Shown piece after piece: positions 53,493-61,049 of a DNA stretch of 64,000 nt (the stretch's first letter is position 1; each line of letters starts with the position of its first letter). Origin of the DNA: Phymatolithon calcareum (lineage: Eukaryota > Rhodophyta > Florideophyceae > Hapalidiales). Both the position numbers and the translations under genes were made by a program. Under the pieces are notes generated by a model. The model did no database searches, was not told where the DNA came from, and was given only the letters and a program-made list of their open reading frames with translations. The DNA is taken from NCBI GenBank assembly GCA_977006965.1, contig OZ345359.1, forward strand, positions 3,070,900-3,134,899, given 5' to 3'.

Positions 53493-56400
53493 ATGGAGGA
53501 TAATGATGTATCGGATCTGGGGGAAGCTGATTTAGCTCAGCTGGGCCAACAACACATTCGACCATTTGCGGCAACCTGGTCGTTTATTTGTTCGAGGCCG
53601 ACGACATGCGGGTTTGAGATTGCGTGCACGAAGAAAACATTCCTGCAGCATCTCGAGCGGTGCGGACATGAGCTCACAACCGCACAGTCGGTCCATTTAT
53701 GGAACTGTGCTCTTCGGTCCTCGGCTGTTTTCAGTATGCCGCACCCACATCGTGAAGCGTACCGTCAAGGCGGTGCAGGTCAAGGAGAGCTTCCTCCGAT
53801 TGACGGTTTGCCTTTCGTCATGGATTTGAAGTGTCCACGCTGTGATGTTCTCGCGGAATCAGCGGATACGATTCGTAGGCACAGCAAGAATGTTCACAGC
53901 TCATCAATTTCTAGATCGACTATCCGGTCTCTGGTGGCAGTGCCCTGTCAGTCTTTATCGCGGAAGAAGGCCGCGAAGAAACTGTTTATGGTGTCGACGA
54001 CAGAAGAGAATGCGGAGCCCGTAGCGTGTTCTGAGAGATTGATGCATGCCGTTGCTACCTATGATCCTGGACAAGTTCCGAGGTCTCATATTCGTGCTGC
54101 TAGCGATCGCGAAAAAAGCAGTTTTGTGAGCCTTCCGCAATGTCAAGAACGCCTGGATAGTCAGGGTCTTGAAATGGAAGATGCTTGGTCACTTGTACGG
54201 TTTCCCACCACAAACGATGATACACGCCTTTTATCTGTTGCAAATCATCTGTCGAAAGCTCTGGAAGGCCTGTTTGTGGAAGCTCGGGAGCTGTTTACAA
54301 CTATCGACAGCTTTCGGTCGACATTGTTGACCATTGGAACAAGTGGTACTCTGGATAAGAAACAGGGCTTTCGATTTCTGCCGAACGACAGGGGTGGAAA
54401 CAGCAGCGTGGAGAAGTATGCGAGAAATGCACGCATGCTTCTCCTCGTGGCGTGCCGTGTGTACCTTGATCGAGTCAAGTACCCTAAGATCACCATGTCA
54501 GTGGAGCAATGCATGGCGGCGGAGCAGCTGATATGTGCATGCGGGCCTGACGCGGACCGTGAAGCTGTACAAGAGAAGGTGCATCGCTTGCTCTATGCAG
54601 TGCTCTTTCAGGAGAGCAGTATTGGTCGTGGAAGCACTAGACTTTTCGCGTCTGCCGTTGCTGCATGTCTCTGTGTTGCTGGAGACAGTGTGGACAAGCT
54701 CTTCTTTAAGCAAGGAAACCAACTGTCTCGGATAATTTCGGCTATTCTCTATGCAGGGTCATGCTGTGCTCTGCTAGAGATTCGAAAGTACTCGGAAGAA
54801 GCGATGACAGCCGAGGTGGAAGAGACTGTGGAAAGGGTCCTGGGACCGGAGGCCAAGGCCGGAACATCCGTTTTTGTTGACTTGCGGTCGATATGCGCCA
54901 CCGTGCGAGCGGAAGAGGTTGTTGAGAACAGGTACAGGAAGTGTCCCAGTCACGAACACTGTGGAATGGTTCGGGGAATTGAGCTAAGTGGAGTCAAGCT
55001 TGGAGCCGCTGTCCTTAACATGCAGGCAGATCTACGGAAGAAGATCTTTGAGGTTTTGCTGAAATCGAAGGCGCTTCCTAATGATTTTCGAGTATCTTGT
55101 GACAAGATGGTGGATGATGTGGAGAAAACGACGCCGGGGTACTGGGCTCTAGCAGACGTGCGAAATGCAGCATTTGTCGGGCAATGCACTACATGGATGC
55201 AGTTGAATGTTGTGGCAGATATAGCGGATTGTGACCTCGGGGCATGGTGCCAGGCTGCTAAAGACCTCGTCCCACTCTTGCTGTGCACAGTTCATTTGTC
55301 CGGTGGACCGCCAAGCCGCGGAACCGAGCTTGGGAGCATGTCACTGCGGAATACACACAGTAAGAAGCGCGCATTCTTTTTTGTTGTGCACGAAATCATG
55401 ATTATTCCGACGTTTCACAAGATGCGAGAAAAACTTCGAGGTGCAATGAGCTTCATTTCGCAGCACCTGGACAAGGAGACTTCGTTTCTATTTAAAGCGT
55501 TTTTCTTGTTGGTGCATCCAGTTATCGTTGCACATGCGGGAATAGAAGAGGAGTCAGTACCCGTACCGGTCGGTTTGAAAGGGGAGCAGCTGCTCCGGAA
55601 GCGATCACTGGTTCGAGACAGTGTTTTTTTAGGGACGATGGAGGCTGAGGACGTGGCCCGGGAGATAGGGCGTGTGTTTGCTCAATATGAAATTGAATTC
55701 ACATTCTCTTTGTACAGGCATTGGCAAAGAGGTTATGCGAAGGAGCAAGGAGCAAAGTCAGCGATGGGGCGATGCTACCGGATGGGTACCGGTGAGGATG
55801 AGTTTGAAGACGACGAGACTTTGGAGGGGACACTCGAAGCAAGCATATTGCAAGCCGGACATTCGATGCGTACGGCGCGATTAAGCTACGCGCAGACGGG
55901 CCGGCTAGGAGAGCTGTCCGCTGGAGCTACTGAGGAAAAGATGGACTTGTATCGCCAGGCATCGTACGAGTGGCACCAAGACCTTGGACTGCGGAAGATG
56001 GAGGATGGAACTGCGGAGGTGTGCAATGGACAGTTCGGCGTACCGATTGGAGGGCCGGAGGTGTCGAATGGCCAGTCCGGGTGTCAGACGATCGCAAGCG
56101 GAAATGAACGCATGAGCCCGGCAGTGATGAGGAGTATGTCGGAGTCTATAGCGAGCCTTGTTCTCCAGCGACTCGGGTCTCAGAGCATTACCCCTCAAAG
56201 TGTGTGTCGTCGACTTGATTTCGAGGAAGAGGCGTCAGAAACTGTGCAATATGGCGTGAGCGTGGAGCCGAAACGGATTTCATCCGAACGAAGGCATGGA
56301 TTCGAAGCTCTTCAAGCACTTCGAAAGGTGACGAGGGACCCACAAGCCGAATATCGGTCGGACGAGCAGCGAAAGGCCATGGAGGCGATTGCTGAGAATC

Positions 56401-58250
56401 GGAGTGATGTTGCCGTTGTCCTGTCGACTGGATGCGGGAAGAGGGCAGTTGTGATGGGACCGATTGTGTACGAGCACGGGGTAACGGTGTGGGTATGTCC
56501 TCTTAGAGCGCTTCGGCAGGAAACGAAGGAACGCTTGGGGCGTGCCGGTATTACTGCGCATTGTTCGGAGTCGTATGCGGACGAAGTGCATGGACTTGGA
56601 AATGTACTTCTCGTTGCGCCGGAGGAGATTGGACTATCGGAGTTGAGTGGAGTTTTGAATCGTTTGAGTCAAGCAGGCAATTTGAACGGTATTGTCATTG
56701 ACGAGGCGCACATACCTCTGTTTTCACGTGAATACCGGGAGTGCATGGTGCGATTGCAGACGGTGGGAGTGGTGGGATGGAAAGGACAGCGGGTACTGCT
56801 AGCGGCGACTGCACCAGAGACGATGCTCGTGCGCATTGCACGTATTTGTGGAGTCGAACGAGATGGTCTGGAAGTTATCCGAGGTGACCCTTGTCCACCG
56901 AATCTTGTAATTAATGTTCTGGATCTCGAAGGCAGCAAGATGGACACGCTGAAGAAGGGAATTGTGATTCAAGTCCGCCTTGCGTCTGCAAGAGCTCGAC
57001 TAGCGGCATTGATAGAGAAGCGCAAGGAATTCGGAGCCAAGTGTTTGATTGTGTGCCTAACGATAGCGGACGTGCATCTCGTTGTGGAAACGTTGAAGAG
57101 GCAAAAGTATAAGCACGTAAATGTGCTGATGTACCACAGCAAGATGAAGACGGAGCATCGGAATGAATCACAGTCGATGTGGAAGCTAGCCAAGCCGGAC
57201 AAGCTTACTGTTATGGTGGCGACGGATGGATTCTCTACTGGTACAGATGCGCCTGACGTCCGCAGCGTTATTATTGCGGGAGGGTCAAGATCATTGATCG
57301 AGTTGTGGCAAGCGTGCGGTCGTGGAGGTCGAGATGGGAAGGCGGCATATGTTACCGTTCTGTTCCATGGTGGTCATTTAACTCGAGCGTCAGCAGGGAA
57401 CGTGACAGAGCCAATTGAAGGAGCAGGAAACTTTGAAGAGTGGGCCAGGAACAAGTCACGGTGCAGGCGAGTTGGCATCGAGGAAACAATGGAAGGATTG
57501 GAACAGTACCCTACATGCATGAAGCGGGGGAACGGGACTGAGGCTTGCGACGTGTGCAGGCAAAGAGCGGGCGAATCAAGAGAACGAGCGCTGGGATGCG
57601 GATCTGTGACCGTCTGTGGAAGCAAGCGTCCGTCGGAGACTGAGCTGGAGCGTGCTCATAAGAAGCGAGCACTGGCACAGCGTGAGTCGGAGGAGCAGAC
57701 TATTCGAATGAAGAAGTGGGGTAAGGAACTGTCAAAGTATTGTGCGGCGTGCCTCTTCGACGCTTGCACCTCTAGAGACTATATGTTTCATCCGAAAGAA
57801 TATGCGACGCTTGTGCGCGGGAATGTGCAGATGTGTAATTTGGCATCGTGCCGTCAAATCAAGTTGGTATGCGTGCGGTGTTTGCAGCCGGAGCATCGTG
57901 TTAAGGACTGCAAAGTACTACCATCTGTTCAAGGGACAGTAAAGACACGTTGCCGTCGATGCTTTATTGAAGGGGTAAATGGGCGGAATATTCACTGGCC
58001 TAGTGAATTTGGGAGAGCATTAGCATGTCCCTTCGAGGCGTGCACCAAGTTTGTGATGCTTTGCTATCGAAATACGGCAACGCGAGAATCGCTGCTGGAG
58101 ATTGTGCCGATAGAGCGGAGACAGAGGATTAGAAGTGCGACAGAGTTTGCGGATTGGCTAGTGAACGACAATGTTGAAGATCATGCAGGAATATTCGAAG
58201 CTATGGAATGGGCGCACAAGCATTTGAAGCTGAAGTACTTTGATATTTGA
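53493..58250 (+). CDS. RecQ-type helicase with OrsD-like zinc-finger region (telomere-linked helicase type)
   Basis: A superfamily 2 DNA helicase of 1585 residues if translation starts at ATG 53493 (MEDND). The frame is open 107 codons further upstream, but that stretch is satellite sequence, so I prefer the internal ATG. Residues about 33-55 hold a Cys/His cluster; residues about 100-165 match the OrsD pattern: PPIDGLP, then CPRC (C114, C117), paired His and a VPCQSL stretch. A central region contains GGPPSRGTE (R609), which I recall from fungal telomere-linked RecQ proteins. Helicase motifs: Walker A as STGCGKR (K983), motif Ia VCPLRAL (about 1001), DEAH (1070-1073), TAPET (motif III), ATDGFSTGTDAPDVR (1243-1257) and QACGRGGRDG (from 1273). 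The C-terminal tail has Cys-rich clusters from C1417 and C1487, probably zinc binding. Walker A has Arg where Ser or Thr is expected, so ATP hydrolysis may be impaired. It faces away from the satellite and converges with the next gene. Confidence 0.9.
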   Translation: MEDNDVSDLGEADLAQLGQQHIRPFAATWSFICSRPTTCGFEIACTKKTFLQHLERCGHELTTAQSVHLWNCALRSSAVFSMPHPHREAYRQGGAGQGELPPIDGLPFVMDLKCPRCDVLAESADTIRRHSKNVHSSSISRSTIRSLVAVPCQSLSRKKAAKKLFMVSTTEENAEPVACSERLMHAVATYDPGQVPRSHIRAASDREKSSFVSLPQCQERLDSQGLEMEDAWSLVRFPTTNDDTRLLSVANHLSKALEGLFVEARELFTTIDSFRSTLLTIGTSGTLDKKQGFRFLPNDRGGNSSVEKYARNARMLLLVACRVYLDRVKYPKITMSVEQCMAAEQLICACGPDADREAVQEKVHRLLYAVLFQESSIGRGSTRLFASAVAACLCVAGDSVDKLFFKQGNQLSRIISAILYAGSCCALLEIRKYSEEAMTAEVEETVERVLGPEAKAGTSVFVDLRSICATVRAEEVVENRYRKCPSHEHCGMVRGIELSGVKLGAAVLNMQADLRKKIFEVLLKSKALPNDFRVSCDKMVDDVEKTTPGYWALADVRNAAFVGQCTTWMQLNVVADIADCDLGAWCQAAKDLVPLLLCTVHLSGGPPSRGTELGSMSLRNTHSKKRAFFFVVHEIMIIPTFHKMREKLRGAMSFISQHLDKETSFLFKAFFLLVHPVIVAHAGIEEESVPVPVGLKGEQLLRKRSLVRDSVFLGTMEAEDVAREIGRVFAQYEIEFTFSLYRHWQRGYAKEQGAKSAMGRCYRMGTGEDEFEDDETLEGTLEASILQAGHSMRTARLSYAQTGRLGELSAGATEEKMDLYRQASYEWHQDLGLRKMEDGTAEVCNGQFGVPIGGPEVSNGQSGCQTIASGNERMSPAVMRSMSESIASLVLQRLGSQSITPQSVCRRLDFEEEASETVQYGVSVEPKRISSERRHGFEALQALRKVTRDPQAEYRSDEQRKAMEAIAENRSDVAVVLSTGCGKRAVVMGPIVYEHGVTVWVCPLRALRQETKERLGRAGITAHCSESYADEVHGLGNVLLVAPEEIGLSELSGVLNRLSQAGNLNGIVIDEAHIPLFSREYRECMVRLQTVGVVGWKGQRVLLAATAPETMLVRIARICGVERDGLEVIRGDPCPPNLVINVLDLEGSKMDTLKKGIVIQVRLASARARLAALIEKRKEFGAKCLIVCLTIADVHLVVETLKRQKYKHVNVLMYHSKMKTEHRNESQSMWKLAKPDKLTVMVATDGFSTGTDAPDVRSVIIAGGSRSLIELWQACGRGGRDGKAAYVTVLFHGGHLTRASAGNVTEPIEGAGNFEEWARNKSRCRRVGIEETMEGLEQYPTCMKRGNGTEACDVCRQRAGESRERALGCGSVTVCGSKRPSETELERAHKKRALAQRESEEQTIRMKKWGKELSKYCAACLFDACTSRDYMFHPKEYATLVRGNVQMCNLASCRQIKLVCVRCLQPEHRVKDCKVLPSVQGTVKTRCRRCFIEGVNGRNIHWPSEFGRALACPFEACTKFVMLCYRNTATRESLLEIVPIERRQRIRSATEFADWLVNDNVEDHAGIFEAMEWAHKHLKLKYFDI

Positions 58251-58273
58251 ATAGGGAATAGGAAAGCAATTGT

Positions 58274-58279
58274 AATAAA
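58274..58279 (+). terminator. AATAAA polyadenylation signal of helicase gene
   Basis: A canonical AATAAA begins 24 bp after the helicase TGA stop and is followed by GT-rich sequence (GTGATGGG, TGTGTGAATTGG). Position and context fit a poly(A) signal. Confidence 0.6.
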
Positions 58280-58348
58280 TGTGATGGGAAATGTTTCTAT
58301 GAATATGTGTGAATTGGTAGTTTGGTAGTTTTGAGTAATATGAAAAGA

Positions 58349-58401
58349 AAATGTTTAGTTTACGTGAGAGATCTGAGATCTCTGGTGTAGAACCTAAAAG
58401 T
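58349..58401. repeat. 53-bp near-palindrome, copy 1
   Basis: Centred on G58375 with core AGAGATCTGAGATCTCT (58367-58383). The outer arms (AAATGTTTAG and CTAAAAGT) are imperfectly complementary. This is the most decayed of three copies. It lies about 100 bp past the helicase stop, in the gap between convergent genes. Confidence 0.8.
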
Positions 58402-58477
58402 ATGACAACTGTAATATGGGAAAGTATAAGACGAACGTTGATGTAGAACTGAAACGTAAGATATTAAAAAGTGTGAT

Positions 58478-58530
58478 AAATTTAGTCTCCACGGCAGAGA
58501 TCTGAGATCTCTGGCATAGAATCTAAATTT
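58478..58530. repeat. 53-bp near-palindrome, copy 2
   Basis: Centred on G58504, 129 bp from the centre of copy 1. The arms start and end in AAATTT, the inner 19 bp (58495-58513) are perfectly symmetric about the central G, and most outer positions also pair (AAATTTAG with CTAAATTT). It could form a strong hairpin in RNA or a cruciform in DNA. No clear target-site duplication flanks it. Confidence 0.85.
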
Positions 58531-58680
58531 GAATGTGCGTGAACCAAAATTTCGCCTTCGCCCACCGAATACACTACAATATCAATATCTGAGCACAACC
58601 AGTTTATAATGGAAGAGCAGAAGGCAAGAGCCTTTTCCCGACAATGTATTTTTTCTCATTAGGAGTAGAATGAAATCAAA

Positions 58681-58686
58681 TTTATT
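58681..58686 (-). terminator. AATAAA polyadenylation signal of minus-strand gene
   Basis: TTTATT on the plus strand reads AATAAA on the minus strand, about 130 bp past the TAG stop of the gene ending at 58819. It is the only such hexamer in that trailer that I could find. Confidence 0.45.
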
Positions 58687-58818
58687 GAAACAAATGCAGC
58701 TCTATTGGTGACAGACAGTGGTAACGGAATGGTCGCATCTCGGCACAGAAAGCAAATTGAGGAGAAAGATTACTGTAGATAGAGAAGAGACGCTGACTTT
58801 GGATGATGATGATGTGTT

Positions 58819-60567
58819 CTATTTTTTCTGCTTCGTGCGCCTGTCTTTCCCATCACCTCCGGATGCTTTCCTCTTTTCAGCTTTTTGAGGGCGAGGAGAA
58901 GAGGTCTCCGAGGGAATGCCTTTCGAGGACCCCGGAGCACTTGCTTTGGAGGACTTTGGCGCCGAGTCCTTGGACTTGTTAGACGTTCCACTGTCGACCT
59001 CCTTTTTGACTTTGACAATAGTAGCGGTAGCTTCATCTTCGCTGCTACTTTCGTCTTCACCGCTGTCATTCTCGCTCTCGCTGTTCTCAGGAGTGTCCTT
59101 TTGCTTCATGGCAGTGGAGCCAGTGGGCTTTTTCAAGGTCATTTGTTTGGGAGTAGGAGGAGTCCCTGGTGGAACCGGAGAAGATATGGTCACCTTTGGA
59201 CTGCCTGGACTGCCTGGACTGGACTCCGGAGGGGGTGTGGAAGTCTTAGTACGGACAACTTGCTTTCCCCTGGTTACGCGAGGCTTGTTTTTGTCTTCAG
59301 ATTGAGCGGAAGACGACTCGGGAATAACGTGCTCAGACGGAAAGAGAACGTGAGTTTTGTAGCTGTCGAAGTTCAAGAGTCCACGCTCGCACTGGAGAGA
59401 ATCCCTGAGAAGACCGTTTGACACACGGCGGAGGGTGTCACCTTTCTCGAGAAGGATGGGAGTGAAGAGCGCGCTGGGGGCGGTCGCTGACGGAACGGCA
59501 GAACGGACAGGGCCGTAGGCGGATGGAGTGTTCTCGGCTTTAGTGTAGGGGAGAACAAAAGCCCAGTTCATCGAGTTCATTCCCTCAAATCCCCAAGCCT
59601 CATAGCCCGTGCATTTGTCGAGAGTAGAAGCCGGTAGTGAGGTGTACAGTCGAAGACGGTCCTCGTGAGCAGGATCTAACCAGGCTTTCGGAAAGTCACG
59701 CGTACCGGACTCGTCGATGTACGCGTCTGCAGCCATGGGATTGTGGGGGTTGTCGTCGTACGTGATGAGGAGCTTTTCCATACCACCAACATTGGTATGA
59801 TTAGACATGTTGGCGCTATAGAACCCACTCACGCCATGTAGAATGTTTAAGAACGCGGTGGTGTCGTCCTTGTTCAACTTTACGTTGGAGAGAGTAGTCT
59901 TGAATGAGACGAGGTTTGAAGGGCGGTATTCTGGGTACCAGATTCAGACCATACTGGTCACTTGGCTGGGGACTTTCACTTTTGGACCTTCCGGTTTCTC
60001 AAGAGGTTGGTATGAGCCCGGCGATAGGGAATACCCGTATAGCGCGTTTACAGCCAGAGTTGTGGGTACGGCATGTTGCATGAGCAAAGAGCCGATCCAA
60101 ATCTTGTCGGCAAGGCCTTTCGCGACGCTCTTGTGGTTCAGCGTCGTCCAGACTATCTTGTAGATTTGAAAGTCGGCGCCATCGGGGCGGTTGAACTTGA
60201 TGAACGGCACTTCGTGGACAGGGCCTTGCACTTGAGCACGAGTGAAGAGCTCCCTGTTCATCGCCTCGCTTGTAGTGATGTCGAGCTCAGTATCCTCAAA
60301 AGCTGGAGAGCTGATGATGAGCGCGTTGTTCAGGACGCCGAGAAGACCAGTGAACCCCGTTCCGATACGAAACGGATTCTTCGTCTTGATCTTGAAAACG
60401 TGTACGCGGAGCGGCATCATGAAATGCTCTGCATCGGAAGCCCATCGCGAGAACTGAGAAGAGGGAGGTACGTTGAGTTCATTGCGGAAGAGAGGGTCCT
60501 CGTAGCCGATAATGACTACGGGAGTGCGAGCGGTAGTCCCGGCGGGGTCCTTCATGTGGGCAAACAT
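58819..60567 (-). CDS. Unknown protein with acidic/basic Ser-Pro-rich tail, interrupted by one TGA
   Basis: I do not recognise this protein. ATG 60567 opens a frame of 207 codons that ends at TGA 59944-59946; the same frame then continues without another stop to TAG 58819-58821. The whole is 583 codons including the TGA. The first ~340 residues look globular, with hydrophobic segments (PVVIIGYEDPLF, GFTGLLGVLNNALIISS, WTTLNHKS) and no signal peptide or obvious membrane span. The last ~200 residues are low complexity: Ser-Pro repeats, an acidic SES-EDE tract, then Lys-rich stretches and a terminal KQKK, typical of nuclear or nucleic-acid-associated proteins. The single TGA is best explained by a small intron (59931-59954, 24 bp, or 59899-59961, 63 bp), readthrough or a recent nonsense mutation. 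A structural protein of a mobile element or virus is possible, but nothing in the sequence proves it. Confidence 0.7.
59931..59954 (-). other. Candidate micro-intron containing the in-frame TGA
   Basis: On the minus strand this 24-bp segment starts GTATGG and ends CCCAG and contains TGA 59944-59946. Removing it keeps the frame. The start GTATGG is the same as in the better-supported intron of the neighbouring gene (61360-61401). At 24 bp it would be unusually short, so a 63-bp alternative (59899-59961, GTGACC to TTCAAG, also frame-preserving) or no intron at all remain open. Confidence 0.3.
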
Positions 60568-60663
60568 GATGAGGTGTGAGAACGAAGGATAGCGCAGGAT
60601 AACGGAGTTTGGGGGTGTGAGGTGGAAAGATGTTGGGGAAAAGTCAATGGGGGGGTGGGAACA

Positions 60664-60669
60664 TATATA
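60664..60669 (-). promoter_or_regulatory. TATA box of the unknown-protein gene
   Basis: The minus strand reads CCTATATATGT about 100 bp upstream of ATG 60567, followed by a C-rich leader. Spacing fits a TATA box with a leader of roughly 70 bp. Confidence 0.5.
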
Positions 60670-60787
60670 GGGAAAAGCTATGACAAGGAGCGGCGGAAAA
60701 TTAGGGAATTTAAATATGAACTAAGAAATTAAGAATTTGAAATATTGGTCGGAAAAACGGAAAAGTTCAATAAATAATGAGATTTCT

Positions 60788-60840
60788 AAATTTCGAATCT
60801 ACATCGGAGATCTGAGATCTCTGATCTAGAATATAAATTT
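60788..60840. repeat. 53-bp near-palindrome, copy 3
   Basis: Centred on G60814 with perfect core GAGATCTGAGATCTC (60807-60821) and AAATTT at both ends, giving the same 53-bp length as copy 2. It lies in the gap between the two minus-strand genes, downstream of the methyltransferase-SET gene and upstream of the unknown-protein promoter. Confidence 0.85.
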
Positions 60841-61049
60841 TCATACGCTCATATCGCGACCCACCAATCGCCAGCCACCAGAACTCCGCTTTCTACGCTT
60901 TCTCCTTCACTATTGTACTAAACAGACTTTTCGTCTACAAGACACAGCATATAAAAACAATCTCAAGTCGAAGCGTTTACTGAATCTATACCATTCAACG
61001 CATAGAATCTAGAGTAGGAAGAAAACTTTCAAGTCCTAATATCTGGAAA

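Larger units (their letters stand above)
58251..58818. other. Intergenic gap between convergent genes
   Basis: This AT-rich 568-bp gap holds the helicase poly(A) signal, two copies of the 53-bp palindrome and a poly(A) signal for the minus-strand gene at 58681-58686. I see no further gene, tRNA or open frame with support. Confidence 0.6.
60568..61049. other. Intergenic gap between the two minus-strand genes
   Basis: The 482-bp gap holds the leader and TATA box of the left gene and the third copy of the palindrome. The remainder is AT-rich, with no open frame or RNA gene that I can support. Confidence 0.55.

Noticed and set aside
58885-59421. Plus-strand frames of 178 and 129 codons opposite the unknown-protein gene
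   Set aside because: They mirror the low-complexity Ser/Pro/Lys tail of the minus-strand gene, and have no recognisable domain.
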